Shown: in pieces, positions 22,101 through 34,671 of the stretch
Layout of the letters: every line of letters starts with the position of its first letter
Position numbering within the stretch: position 1 is the stretch's first letter
DNA from: Sceloporus undulatus
Taxonomy: Eukaryota > Chordata > Lepidosauria > Squamata > Phrynosomatidae
Assembly (NCBI RefSeq): GCF_019175285.1
Contig: NC_056522.1
Span: 34,720,193-34,784,192, forward strand
Direction of reading: 5' to 3'
DNA: 64,000 nt
Translations under genes and position numbers: made by a program
Notes under the pieces: model-generated
Seen by the model: only the letters and a program-made list of their open reading frames with translations
Database searches by the model: none
Told to the model about the DNA's origin: nothing

Positions 22101-22127
22101 CTTGATTTCTTGAACTCCGCGTTGTAG
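13047..22127 (+). CDS. Unrecognised Lys/Ser-rich nuclear-type protein, 164 aa, six coding exons
   Basis: Coding exons are 13047-13116, 15515-15661, 17189-17241, 18075-18155, 19457-19549 and 22077-22127 (495 nt including TAG). Every intron is GT-AG and every phase agrees (1,1,0,0,0), strong evidence for a real gene. Layout: acidic/polar N-terminus (1-23); a Ser/Arg-rich block (24-72, 28 of 49 residues Ser); Lys-rich low-complexity blocks (73-90, 91-117, 118-148); and a C-terminal RDRNRAELLDFLNSAL tail (149-164), predicted amphipathic. There are no signal peptide or membrane segments. Composition suggests a nuclear, RNA-associated or nucleolar protein, of the general type of SREK1IP1, FAM133 or ARL6IP4, but I recognise none of these. 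It is convergent with RD3. In human, as I recall, the gene in that position and orientation is LINC00467, listed as a lncRNA. Confidence 0.82.
13487..14066 (-). mobile_element. L2 LINE 3' end in intron, with (ATT/AGT)n tail
   Basis: On the - strand the sequence reads L2 ORF2 C-terminal code and the 3' UTR ending in 'agttctgggaaaagagcagg', then a (CTA/AAT)n tail (13,487-13,523 on +). It closely resembles the 3' part of the L2 at 3959-5590. Confidence 0.8.
14067..15514. other. Intron sequence, no feature beyond a (GTTT)n run
   Basis: Intron 2 of the Lys/Ser-rich gene. Only a (GTTT)n tract (about 14,224-14,244) and a GT-rich run near 14,890 were seen. Confidence 0.5.
15515..15661 (+). CDS. Lys/Ser-rich gene, exon 3 (SR-rich)
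   Basis: A pyrimidine tract and TAAG acceptor end at 15514; donor AGAG|GTAATA follows 15661. It is 147 nt and phase 1 at both ends. It encodes EKEKRKRKRSRSR followed by long Ser runs with scattered Arg. Shifting the acceptor by two bases brings a stop, so this boundary is well determined. Confidence 0.85.
15775..16204 (+). mobile_element. CR1 LINE 3' portion in intron
   Basis: A reading frame from 15,848 gives 'MFSLEKRKLRGDMIALFKYL', the conserved CR1 C-terminus, and later 'NFLTVRAVQQWNKLPRSVVE'. It ends with 'attctatgaatctatga'. Confidence 0.92.
16205..16419 (+). repeat. CR1-linked flank, inverted copy of 3662-3885
   Basis: Follows the CR1 end directly and matches the reverse complement of 3662-3885 with only about seven differences by eye. 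It is then interrupted by a second CR1 tail (16,420-16,458, 'ctacgattctatgattctatg'). Function unknown. Confidence 0.7.
16568..16800 (+). mobile_element. tRNA-SINE
   Basis: 'agagccagaatggtatagtg', B-box-like 'agggtttgaatcc', 'ctatgggcaagtt' and tail 'acttgaaggcatacagc'. Confidence 0.85.
17189..17241 (+). CDS. Lys/Ser-rich gene, exon 4
   Basis: Acceptor 'aatgtttag' ends at 17188; donor AAG|GTGAAA follows 17241. 53 nt encode DASKSKAKKRKKEKHNKK; phase 1 in, phase 0 out. Confidence 0.8.
18075..18155 (+). CDS. Lys/Ser-rich gene, exon 5
   Basis: Acceptor 'ttgtttttag' ends at 18074; donor AAG|GTAGGT follows 18155. 81 nt, phase 0-0. 15 of 27 residues are Lys, ending SGPVQLSK. Confidence 0.82.
18688..18932 (+). 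mobile_element. tRNA-SINE
   Basis: 'gagagccagtgtggcgtagt', 'ccagggttcaattcc', 'agcctcaggggaaggcaatg' and tail 'gacttgaagacacacaac'. Well preserved, in the intron after exon 5. Confidence 0.88.
19457..19549 (+). CDS. Lys/Ser-rich gene, exon 6
   Basis: Acceptor 'gttattttag' ends at 19456; donor GAG|GTATTG follows 19549. 93 nt, phase 0-0. It starts YLKDKRKNQNYSMITGKK, the least repetitive part of the protein and the best probe for homologues. Confidence 0.82.
19960..20341. mobile_element. Tc1/mariner-type MITE
   Basis: Ends CAGTCACCCCTCCACATTTG and CAAATATGGAGGGCCAGCTG are inverted and flanked by TA (19,958-19,959 and 20,342-20,343). 382 bp, non-coding, in the last intron of the Lys/Ser-rich gene. 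Confidence 0.75.
20344..22076. other. Last intron, remainder
   Basis: Mostly unique, with decayed repeat pieces ('gcagtccaacagtatctg'-like blocks near 20,940 and 21,120). It includes a 17-base G run (21,193-21,209). No exon seen. Confidence 0.45.
22077..22127 (+). CDS. Lys/Ser-rich gene, last coding exon
   Basis: Acceptor 'tttattcccag' ends at 22076. It encodes RDRNRAELLDFLNSAL then TAG (22125-22127). Start phase 0 matches the previous exon. Confidence 0.85.
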   Translation, partial: RDRNRAELLDFLNSAL

Positions 22128-22151
22128 TAAAAACGATACTAAGCAAGGACC

Positions 22152-22157
22152 AATAAA
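22152..22157 (+). terminator. Proximal polyadenylation signal AATAAA
   Basis: Canonical hexamer 25 nt after the TAG of the Lys/Ser-rich gene. If used, it gives an almost UTR-less mRNA. Confidence 0.4.
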
Positions 22158-23015
22158 TGTGTAACCCATTTGGTCACCCTGTTCCTCTATAGCATGAAAT
22201 GCAAGCTCAGAGTGAAGGGATGAAAGAATACTGAAACGTGTGAGGAGCTGAAACTTTTCTGCTGTGACAATAAGATGCCACCTTTACAACAGGCAAAGAA
22301 AAGAACTTGCCAACACAGACCCATGCAGACTGTTGCTGCTTCTGAGACCCTAACAGAGCTGAAGTCCATACTTTAAAATGTTCTAAAGTGAGGTGAAAAT
22401 GGTTGAATTTTGGCCTACTGTGAATATCCGAAACTGCATGCAGAATATAACTTGATCAGCAGTTGTCCATTGTCATTTTTATGTTAAAGCTGAATATTTG
22501 CAAATACATGCTTTAAAAGGAAACATACTTGTGTATAGATATATTTAGTTTTGGGAATATTTGTTAAGGACAAAATAACTCTGCCTTAGCAGTGCATATT
22601 CTAGAGGAATAATACAATAGTATTTTTAAAACTTGATTTCTTCAGTGTAATGGATTTTCCTTTCAAAATAGGAAACACCCTAATGGCAGGTTATTAACTA
22701 GGTGCTAGGTTATTAATTAAAATACAATGGCACAATGTAGCCATTATGTGAATATTCTGAAAACAGCTTACCTTTTGGTGTTTTTTTTCTTTTCTTTTCT
22801 GCATTGTTCATCACTGCTTTTTAAAAAATGTTTTCCTTGGTCTATGTTCTAGCTTTTCCTGCAGATAAGTGTGTAATCTAGGTACACACTATGAAAATCT
22901 CAGTGGGCCATCAGTTTCAGTAAAGTGTAGCAATACATGAAACAGACTTCATTATAGGACTGGTCATGTAATATGACCCCACAGTGTATAAACCTCTATT
23001 TTAAAAGAAAATCCA

Positions 23016-23021
23016 AATAAA
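23016..23021 (+). terminator. Distal polyadenylation signal AATAAA
   Basis: Canonical hexamer followed within about 15 nt by the T/GT-rich 'tctgttcttcggagtttg', a good downstream element. Likely the main 3' end. Confidence 0.6.
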
Positions 23022-23394
23022 ATCTGTTCTTCGGAGTTTGATCAACCTTATATTTAATGAATTCATTCCAAAAGCAAAAAATTAGATTTCCAGATTATAT
23101 AAATGCTTACAATAGAACAAGTCATGTAACTAGCTAAATACAGATGTTCATTTTTTTTCTTAATATTTAGTAGGAAAAAAGCATGGTGTCATCATGCAGT
23201 TTTGTCCCACTCTACATTATTGGCTGACATTAGTGAAGGGTTGGTGGGAGGAGGGAACATGATACAATAATGTCACATCGCCCTTTTAATAAGTTTGCGT
23301 TATAAAAAGAAAAGCTGAAACTGAATGTTGTATTTAGTAGGGATGCCGTAATCTGTATAATGACTAGAAAAATATAATTTTTGTATTTGTTACA

Positions 23395-23745
23395 TAATGG
23401 CAGAGCATCTGGACAGCCGTACATTCCCCATCCCTGTTCCGATGCCTTGTTTTGCTGCGCGAGGAACAAACCGCGCGGCTTCCTCACGCAGCAAAAAGAA
23501 CCCGCAAAAAGCAGGTTCTTTTTGTGGCGTGATTGGGATGCCACAGTGCGCCAATGGCACACTCGCAACAGCGTTGCAACTTGTGGACACGAAGCATCCG
23601 TTGCGTCAAAATGGTAGTTCCCGCCTGTACAGGACGCCACCATTTTGATGCCCTTGTCATGTAAGAGGGGCGTCTGTAAGCGCCGCCTCTCACACGTGAC
23701 GACGGCGCCCCATTGTGCCCGTCTGTCCCGAGCCAATATTGTTAC
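23395..23745. mobile_element. GC-rich foldback DNA element, second copy
   Basis: Shares with 1-280 and 36.65 kb the 'cacgcagcaaaaagaac', 'gtcaaaatgg..ccattttga' inverted pair, 'cttgtcatgt' and 'gtgacg' blocks in order. It lies just downstream of the Lys/Ser-rich gene's 3' end. Confidence 0.65.
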
Positions 23746-23845
23746 AGTATTGGTTAATGTGAACAATCCTGTCACTGCAGGCTGCAGTTAAGTTTCCAAA
23801 AAGTTTTAAGAGTGAGTCAATAATGTATTTTATATCAGCTTTAGT

Positions 23846-24520
23846 ACAGGTTGAGCACCTCAGCGTGAAAATCCAAAAACATCGATAAACTGAAACCTTT
23901 TGCCACCAGCAGCTCGCCTTTGCCTTCAGGGCAGCGGCTGGGACTGTGGCGCTCTTGCTGGTTCCTCTCAGATCCACAGTCTCTTTCCATCCTTGCATCT
24001 CATATACAACACAAACAGCGAACAAACAAGACGAGAGGCTCGAGTAAGACAAAGAGCAGGAGTGCTGCCCACTGCTGCCACCATGAAGGTGGATGCACAT
24101 GGCTGGCGGCAAAAAGAAGACTGGAGAGAGACTCAGGAATGCAAGTACGTGCCATTCCAGAGATCCTCATGTCTCTCTCCAGCCTCAAAAGCACAGTACA
24201 GGTACATGCCAGCATGGTGTAGTGGTTTGAGCAATGGACTGTGACTGGAGACCAGGGTTTGAATCCCGGCATGGCCACATAAACCCACTGGGAGGCCTTG
24301 GACAAATCACATTCTCTCAGCCTCAGCAGATGACAATGGCAAACTCCTCTGAATAAATCATGCCAAGAAAACCCCATGATAGGGTCACCATAAGTTAGAA
24401 ATGACTTAAAGACACACAACAAGGAACATATTACACTAGTTGTGTATTCAAAAATAAAAATTAAAAAATCCCAATTCGGAGATGCTTGTGGTCCCAAGCA
24501 TTTCAGATAAGGGATACTGA
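23846..24520. mobile_element. Tc1/mariner-type (Tigger-like) non-autonomous element, split by a SINE
   Basis: The left end 'tacaggttgagcacc' and right end 'agcatttcagataagggata' resemble the inverted ends of a common amniote mariner-type repeat. A tRNA-SINE (24,208-24,424) is inserted near the right end. The middle (23,900-24,200) is unrelated-looking filler. Confidence 0.5.
24208..24424 (+). mobile_element. tRNA-SINE
   Basis: 'ccagcatggtgtagtggttt', 'accagggtttgaatccc' and tail 'gacttaaagacacacaac'. Nearly full length. Confidence 0.88.
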
Positions 24521-26485
24521 AATCTATAAAGTTTTATGATTTCAGCTTGGTGAAACCCAAAAAGTAACAGTAGAGGGCACCCTCTCCATCTGTAAATGTG
24601 AAGGTTCACACTAATCCTTAACAGAAAAGAAATGCAGTGACAAATGGAAATGCTCTGCTATTTATATATTCTAAGCAGTGCCCAATTAACTGTAAAAAAA
24701 TTACTGAAATTCTGAAGAGGTATTTCATATTCTCCCCATGCTTAAATTTGTTTTTGCACTTCCTCAGAGAATGTCCCCATGTGTAACAAACTTGGATTAA
24801 CATGCTATGCTAGAATGAACACAAATACTACATCTATCAAAACATTTTTGGTTAACCCTGCCTCAGTTGCTCATATGGAACTCTTTTTTTCCTGGCATAA
24901 ATGATAAATTGTGTCCTAGTGCTTAACATTGAATGAGTCCTACCTAAGGGTAAAATCCAGTGTTGCATGAATGGACTTCCACTTTTTCCAAATATGTTCT
25001 GGAAAACATACCCTCTTCCCCCAACTTTCCCAGATCATCTGCCCCTCCATTTCACCTAGGAAAGCTGGTTTGTTTGTTGGATGGATAAATTGGATACCAT
25101 TCTGGGAAATGGGGAAAGGTCAGAGGATGCAGGAATCCACAGTTCACATTACGGATTCATTACTTTTTCATGATTTATGTTTTTGGTATAACTACACTTT
25201 GATTTTTTTTTCACTTTCCTTTTAACCGTCATCCAAGTATATTAAAATGTGCATTGTGTTCAGGGGTATTTTCTAATCCTGTAGGAATTCCAGCTTACTG
25301 TAGGTTAATACAAGGGTTAGCTCTAAAGGTTTGGCATTAGCTCTGAACATCTTGTATCTCCAGAACCCACAGAGAATTCCAGTACCCCCTTCCCACACAG
25401 TACCAGTTTATCAATAACCAGAATATATAACTTCTGCTTCTTGCCATCATGCCTGGCCAAAATAAAAGGCAAAGCATGTGTTTTGTCCCAGTGCATTACA
25501 CTGACAATGGCAAAAAAGTAGTAAGAGTTGAGATACTACATGAGGAGGACATGTGTGGCATGTTGTCACATCTCCCCATTCTACTCCCCTTCCAACCCCC
25601 ACTTCTGAAGTGACACAAGCCCTCTCCACACAGCTCTTCACATGTCATTGTTACTGGAGAGCAAAGAGATCAGCTGAGACACAGCTAGCCACTTTTCTGT
25701 AGCTGGACATGGTGCAATGATGTCATTTGCAAGGGACCTCCCAAGGACCCTGAAAGTCAGTGTGAATGCCAGTTGTAACCCATCCTGCTACAGATCAATC
25801 ACTGGATATCTCCTCACTGAAATCCCCTTGCTCCCCAGTGACAAAGAACTGGCCATGGAAGGAGGGGCTGTGGATGGGTGGGAGTTTGGTTGTTATTCAG
25901 TTGGTAAAGAGTTCCCACCTTCAAAATGACCATAAAAATGGGTTACAACAGGATAAGTTGGACTTTTCCTATTGTAACTCACTAAACAAACCAATACATG
26001 CCAAGTGGCTGACACTTAAGGATGTGTTTGGATGACAATGTTATAAAATGTCTGTTTTGTAGGTTGAATTCTGTTTGGCTTCTGTACCAAGTTGTGACTT
26101 TGTGGGACTAAACTCCTCACCTTTGGGAAGCCTTGTTACTTTCCTTCCTGACTGGGTTCATCCCCATCCTTTGCTGCCTGATGCTTCATCAGTTACTAAT
26201 GTTACACAACCAGTCTTCCTCCTACCTTGAAAGAATCTTCTCATTACTTTCATTATTTCTTAAGAGCCTTTGGTGCAGATTGTCCAACCCTTGTTGAAAT
26301 TTGAAAAACAAAACTGTAAGATAGCTATGGGTGTCTCAGTGAATGATGTTGATATTTTTACAAATAATTTCTTATCAACAAGGTTTCCCCTTGCAGAAGC
26401 CATGCTAATTCTTTAGCAATCTTTTCTTCTTCTTCTTCTTCTTCTTAAAAATCTGTTTTCTGTTGTCATTGTTGTTATCACCCCT
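24521..26485. other. Intergenic, no gene seen
   Basis: Between the convergent genes. Only short open frames without homology signal; a (TTC)n run occurs near 26,424-26,446. Confidence 0.45.
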
Positions 26486-26489
26486 GTGA

Positions 26490-26880
26490 ATGAGAGACCT
26501 CCAAAATCCCTAATCATCAACAGCCCTGCAAACTGAGGGCCATAGCTTTTTTGACTGAAGCTTCTAATTGACAGAATAACCCTCTTTTCCACCTGTCTTC
26601 CACTTTACCCAGCATTATTGTTTTCTCCAGTGAGTCTCCTTCTCTCATGATTTGCTGTAAGATCCATTCATTTGTCTTTCCAGCAGTCCATGGTATCCAT
26701 AGAACTCTTCTCCAGCACCACATTTCAAATGAGTTAAATTTCTTCCTGTCAGCTTTCCTCCCTCTCCATCTTTTACGCCCATACATAGAAATCAGAAATA
26801 CAATGGCATGGATGAGTCTGACTTTGCTATTTAATTATATGTCTTTAGACTTGCCTATGTTGTATACATTTCTTTAATGC
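26490..26880 (-). mobile_element. RTE-BovB LINE 3' fragment
   Basis: The - strand frame (26,786-26,517) reads 'FEMWCWRRVLWIPWTAGKTN' then 'RREG/MREGDSLEKTIMLGK', the conserved BovB ORF2 C-terminus. It is 5'-truncated and decayed. Confidence 0.88.
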
Positions 26881-27052
26881 TTTCTAGAAAACTGGCTTTG
26901 CAATTTCCATAACCCATATCCTCCCCCCAGCCCCTGCTGCCAATGCTCTTTTTCCTTCACTTTCTAATCTTCTAGGCTGTTAATGGTGCAAACCTTATAG
27001 GCTACACATGTTTGCTCAGAGGTACACTGAGTAAGTGGAGACAAGATTACAG

Positions 27053-27055
<3 letters not shown>

Positions 27056-27090
<35 letters not shown>
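27056..27090. repeat. (TA)n microsatellite
   Basis: About 17 TA units. Confidence 0.9.
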
Positions 27091-27091
<1 letters not shown>

Positions 27092-28094
27092 TACCATTTA
27101 TACTACCATCATCCTCTGCAGCACAATCCTACGTGTGTTTAGTTGGACATTCTACTATATGATTATAGCCTTAAGCAATGTCAATACCCAGCTCCTGAGC
27201 GCTTATCCTATTCAGAGTATGCTGAAATAAATGGATTTATATTTAAATTGGGAAAACCTTTGTCATAATTGGTGCTCAAGATTTACAAATCTGCCAGAAA
27301 TACTACTATAGCTACTAATAAATTGAACACAACGTATAAATCAATCAGAAGGGGAACTAAAAATTAAAGAAATGTATTTGAGAATGTAATACAACAAACA
27401 TTCACTCACAGATACAAAAGTTGATCATATGACTAGAAAATGGCTTTTCATGCTTTTCTTATATTTTTCCCGAACACAAAAAGGAATACACATAGTACTA
27501 GATACAGCAAGGGGAGTCCACAATAAACTAATGTTTGCCTTTTTTAAAAAATGGCCTATTAAATGTAGATCAATACAGACTGACAGAATTCCTCTGGGAC
27601 AGCGTCTCCCTGCATCTTCCCAGGGGCTGAACTCTTGTGTTGGTGGAAAAGGTTTTAAAAGAAATGTCCAAGTAAGGGACTACATGCCATTAGCCTTTAC
27701 ACTCCCATGTTTGGAAATTTTGCTTCTTATTTTAATGTTGGAAAAGCAATATACAAACACCATAACCCTACAAATATTCAAAGATACAAAAAATAATATA
27801 GCAAATGCTTGACTGTCAAAATAGTCTGGATTCTCCCCCCTTGCTCCTGAGTTTAAGTGTACCAGGTTCAAACTGGATTTGATATTTTTAAGCCCTGAGT
27901 TTGGTATCAAATAATATTTTGCTTGTATTCTCAGGAAAATAAAGAGATGAGATAGAAAATTCTTCAGTGCAGCAAATCCACACTGCTCTGTTTTGTTAAT
28001 ATATTTGAAGGCTAACTCTAGCAAAATCTTTCCAAAGAAATCTTGAAGCCCAGAAGATAAATGATCCAAACTGTGCTCTCTTTTAATCTAATCC
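27091..28094. other. Intergenic, no gene seen
   Basis: AT-rich. Open frames on either strand look random. Confidence 0.4.
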
Positions 28095-28415
28095 ATAACT
28101 AGTAGTCGCAACCAGAGTAGGCCCATTGTATCCATGGGATGTATGTGTCAGTTTACCAATCGGCAGTTGATTCAATGGGTCTGTTCTAGTTGGAACTGAA
28201 TGGTTTTTGTACATACTGTGATCAGACACATAAACAACTTTCTTCAGACAGGGAAGGAAAGCACAAACCAGTGAAAAGTTCTCATGCACAACCTTAAGTT
28301 TCAGATCACCATTAGGAAATGTGACAGTAGATGCACCATGGAAACGGTGCATCAAAACCTCTTCTTTTCTTTTCACTAGCATAAGAGCTGGTAGCTCTTT
28401 CTAGTTTTAAAGAGC
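28086..28415 (-). other. Open frame of unknown status, possible exon
   Basis: The - strand is open for about 110 codons to TAA, and an acceptor-like 'taaaactag' sits just upstream at about 28,416. The first half includes MHRFHGASTVTFPNGDLKLK and looks protein-like. The second half lies over a palindromic repeat (28,095-28,200), which argues against a conserved exon. No family recognised. Confidence 0.2.
28095..28200. repeat. Palindromic repeat
   Basis: 'actagtagtcgcaaccag..aggcccattg' faces 'caatgggtctgttctagttg' as inverted arms, typical of a small MITE. Confidence 0.5.
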
Positions 28416-29155
28416 TCTTGGCAACAGAAAAGATAAATTTATGCAAGCCCGCCCTACCATGGCACTGAAGAGGAGTATGCTAAATTATCTGCATGGATGT
28501 CTTTATTCCTCACAAGAATGGAGGCTTACCTCCATTGCTCTGAGAAGCAGCTCATAAGGGTCATCTAATTACTAGTCTCTAAGAAGGTACAAACGCCCCA
28601 GACAGCAAAATATAAATTAGATTAGCTCCCACTAAACAACTGTCATTCCCGTCTCCCACACTCACAAATTTGGGCTGGATTTTATAGTCAGTGAGGTTCA
28701 GCTTTCCCACCTCCTATTTTAGAGGCAAACCTGTGGCACTTTTGATGTCCTCTGATGTCCATAATGCCTTGTCCATGCTGGCTGGGGTTTCTGAGAGCCA
28801 ACTCCAAAAGATCTGGAAGAGCAAAGATTCCCCACCTGCCAACAGATCAATGTGGGCTCTTTTATACATACATGGTCAGCCTTGTATGAAAGGTTTGCCA
28901 TAACGATCAGCAGTATATCTTTGTAGGAATTCTTCGACTGCTCCAGCTCATGACACTGTTGTCACAGCTGGCTACCATTTGGAAAAGAGCATATTCTACT
29001 ATCTTGTGATGTTAGCTGTTCATTTGAGATTTTGTTAAACTGCGTGAATTCTGTGTAGGAGTAAATGTGACAATGTTGCAGCTGGCTGTCAGAATTTAAG
29101 AGTATGGTCATGGGTACAGCAATTGCTTTTTGTGGATCCCTAGTTATACTGCTAG

Positions 29156-29357
29156 AGAGCCAGCATGTTCTCATTGGACTATGACTCTAGAGACCAGGGT
29201 TTGAATGACCATTCAGACATGGAAACCCACTGGATAACCTTGGGCAAGTCACACTCCCTCAGCTTCAGAAGGAAGAGGCAAACACTCTCTGAACAAACCT
29301 TGCCAAGAAAACCAGGGTCACTCTAAGTCAGAAACAACTTGAAGGCACACAACAATG
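29156..29357 (+). mobile_element. tRNA-SINE with internal deletion
   Basis: 'agagagccagcatg', 'accagggtttgaatg', 'cttgggcaagtcacactccc' and tail 'acttgaaggcacacaac'. The A-box region is shortened. Confidence 0.85.
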
Positions 29358-29399
29358 CATATGCTGCTCAATAACTGGCTGGAGCTGTTTAGGAGATTG

Positions 29400-30204
29400 G
29401 TTTAAACAGGGGTAAGAAACTGGGGGGTTGGGGTCCACATCCCTCCATAGAATCCTCAAAGGGACATATACACCGACAAAATACACATTTCTGAAAAACT
29501 TTGAAATATGTTTGTGCTCAAATCTAGGGCAGTGCTCAAGATAACCCCAGGGGCAGTGGGAACAATTTCACCATATTTTTGGTCCCCTTGGACTATGTAA
29601 AGCCTAGGAGAGTCATCTTTTCCAACAGGAAGTGATCCAGAAGTCAACTTTGGGGTCACTTCATTAAAAAAAATGGCCTGGACAGAAATGTGTCAAAACT
29701 GACTCTCATAACCATTGGGGAACATTTCAGGAGAAATAACATTTGGGCAGCCTATGTCTGCACTATTCCCCCTTGGTCTATAGAGTATGTGCATCCATGT
29801 TAGTTACAGTGGGAGAGATATCTGGAAGATGGTTGGAACAAAAACAGAGCTGATATTCACAATTACTTTCTGGGCTTCTCTTTCAGTTTCAGTCTACAGA
29901 AGACACGCTAAGTTTTACGTAGTTTTTCACACAGCATACCACACAGCTGGCCATATGTATTACTAGAGGTCAGTTTTGTATGAAAAGTTTGTTATGCACG
30001 CACACAGAGTGAAAAACACGAACAACCACAGAGATGTATAGAAAAGATGTCCAAAATGTGTTCATGTGAATTCAAAACAGAACAGAGCCAAGAAAGGGTA
30101 CCATATAGGAGACAAAAAAGGCCCATCGAAAAGGGTAAATAAATAAGTAAATAAATTAATGAATGAAATGATCTGTTTCTAAAATGTGATTGTTATAAAT
30201 AAAG
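29400..30204. other. Region downstream of RD3, possible 3' UTR
   Basis: No gene. It would hold the 3' UTR of RD3, which reads leftwards. No confident polyadenylation hexamer was placed. 29,400-29,700 may be an old dispersed repeat. Confidence 0.35.
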
Positions 30205-32394
<2,190 letters not shown>

Positions 32395-32495
32395 TCAAGA
32401 GTTGTACATATTCTACCAATGAATCAGTTTATTTATATCCCACTTTCTTCCCCAAGAGTGGAGTCTCAAGGTGACTTAGGGCCTGAACAGAGAGG

Positions 32496-32676
32496 CCTAA
32501 CTAAAGCTGCTTTGGGTCACTTTGGAGGTATGCTGTTTAAATGATACATGCATCCTAAGAGGCCGGAAGCTGTGCCAAAGCCATGCTCCAGTCCTAAGGT
32601 CTGGAGTGCAGCTTTGGCACAGCTTCTGGCCTCTTAAGATGCTTGTGTCATTTAAACAGCATATCTCCAAAGTGAC
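32496..32676. mobile_element. Foldback MITE, second copy
   Basis: Palindromic arms 'ggtcactttggaggtatgct' and 'agcatatctccaaagtgacc' with 'tttaaatgatacatgcatcc' inside. Same family as 10,853-11,088, with shorter ends. Confidence 0.75.
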
Positions 32677-33090
32677 CAGGTTTTATAAAGAATGACTTAG
32701 GGAGCTGGGTATGTTTCACGAGGAAAGAGAAGACTGAGAGGCGACATGATAGCCATCTTTAAATATCTGGTGAAATGCTATGCAGAAGATGGATCAAGCT
32801 TGTTTTCTGTAGCTCCAGAGGCTAGAACATGAACCAATGAATTCAAATTACAGGAAAGAGACTGCACCTAAGTATTAGGAAGATTTTTTTTTTTTTTACT
32901 GTAAGAGCTGTTTGACAGTGAAATAAATGGCCTCAGAAACTGGTGGACTCTCCATCTTCAGTGGTCTTTAAACAGAGGTTGGATGGACATCTTTCAGTGG
33001 TTCTTTAATTGTGTGTTCCTACATGGCAGGAGGCTGGAGTAGATGATTTTTGTTGTCCCTTTCCACTCTTAAGATTTTACGATTTTACCA
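32677..33090 (+). mobile_element. CR1 LINE 3' end, old
   Basis: 'gaatgacttagggagctggg', 'gataccatctttaaatat'-like and a terminal 'aagattttacgattttacc' are recognisable but diverged CR1 3' sequence. Confidence 0.8.
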
Positions 33091-34250
33091 GGTGGAATAG
33101 AAAAGTCTTCACTTGATGGTGAAAAGACAACAGCAAGGGAACTTCCCTAGGAAGGGAGTTGCACTTGGTGCACTTGGATAGATAGGAAATGGGAAGGCAG
33201 GTACTTGGCCTTCTCTAGCTTAATCAATACGCCACCAAAGCAGGATTTTCTGGCAGAAAGAAGTTTCTGTTTCCTTAATTACTACTAATTTCATCTTGCC
33301 CTTATATTTTTGAGAAAGCAAATACATATGCAACTATTCTGCCAGGGAACAGAATTAAAGACTTTATAGGTCTCTAACAGCATCTGCTGAAAAAAACAAG
33401 ACTACAGAGGGGGAAATGATGTTATGTGTACCCAGTTATTTTCCAACTAATAACCTATGACAAGATGCAGCTATCCCATATTTAGCAGGCAGAGAAAGCC
33501 TAAGTGGTCAGCAGCTGCATAAAAGACTAAGTGAAAATCTTCCCAGTTAATCCCAACACCTAATCCTTCTAACAGCAGGGCACCATGTGGGCATAAATCT
33601 ATTCTCCATCTCTTCTCCATCCCCTTTGCATGTAGAATGATTTATTTACCCATTCCAGCTAGACAACCCAAAAGGATACCATGATTGATACTGCCAAAAG
33701 CTCCACAGAGATCTAGGGAAAACAGCAGGGTAGCTTTCCCCCACCAGGGTGATTGGAAAAGGTTTCATTCCAAAATGAAATTGGGAATGTATCTACAGTC
33801 ATAGTGTTTCCAGCTAAAGCCTATCTCAAAGCCTAAGATTTCACGGTCAAGCCCTATGGTCTAGGTGAAACCTCTTCCAGTGTCATGGGGGCAGGCCCTG
33901 GTGATGTCATTAAGCATTAATCACAGTTGCACAGACTATGCCATACAAATAAACAGGAAATCTAACAAATGAGGATAACATATATATGCAGTTTTTAAGC
34001 CAATGCTCTCACCTTGAGATTCCTCCCTTTGGCTTTGGGGGTCCAACCCTGAGATGTGGGAACCCTAGTTACAGTAATTTGATATCACTTTAACTGCCAT
34101 GGCTCCATCCCACACAGTCCTCAGTATTTATAGTGTAGTGATATATTCAGTATTCTTGGTTAGTTGTCCTCACAATTGCAGTTGTCAACATGTCAAGTCC
34201 TAAGAAATGCCACTTCCAATCTAACTTCCGGCCCAAAACTTTGGTGACAG
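33091..34250. other. Non-genic sequence upstream of RD3
   Basis: Scanned for an RD3 5' exon without success. A MITE fragment with 'tgatatcactttaactgcca' lies at about 34,080-34,130. Confidence 0.4.
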
Positions 34251-34261
34251 CCATACAGCCT

Positions 34262-34671
34262 CAGGCACTGGGTGGCCATTTGTCCACTAGTCCAGCCCAA
34301 CAGCCCGTCAGAGGCCGGGAAAGAGCCGGTGGGGGGCGCCAGCGTTGGAGGCCTCCCTGCTGGCTGTTTCCCGGCCCCTGACGGGGCCCAGGCCCCATCA
34401 GAGGCCAGGAAAGAGTTGGCGGGGGGGGCTGCCAGCGCTGGAGGCCTCCCCCTCTTTCCCAGCCCCGCGGGCTCCTTCCCGGCCTCCGCGGAGGCCAAGA
34501 AGGAGGCCGGTGGCCCACCAAAGCCCTCGCACAAGGGGCTCGGTCCTGCCGCCGATTGCCGCTGGCGCGGGGCCTTTGGCAATCGGCGGCAGGACCGGGC
34601 TTGGGCCGGTCCCCCGGCCTTGCCGGGCTGCATGCGGCTTGCGGGCCGGGGGTTGCCGACCCCTGGTCTAG
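34262..34671. mobile_element. GC-rich hAT-like remnant
   Basis: The right end 'gcgggccggggg..ttgccgacccctg' matches the right terminus of the two CAGGGGTAGGCAACC elements, and 'ggcaatcggcggcaggaccg' is shared with them. The left half is GC-rich tandem 'tcagaggccgggaaagag' units. No left inverted repeat was found. Long overlapping ORFs here are compositional artefacts. Confidence 0.6.

Larger units (their letters stand above)
22128..23040 (+). other. 3' UTR of the Lys/Ser-rich gene
   Basis: About 0.9 kb of AT-rich, repeat-free DNA follows the stop codon. It ends shortly after the AATAAA at 23016-23021. An earlier AATAAA lies at 22152-22157, only 25 nt past the stop. The cleavage site is inferred. 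Confidence 0.6.

Noticed and set aside
23230-24112. Several 70-180 codon ORFs just downstream of the Lys/Ser-rich gene.
   Set aside because: They overlap a GC-rich DNA element and a mariner-type repeat.
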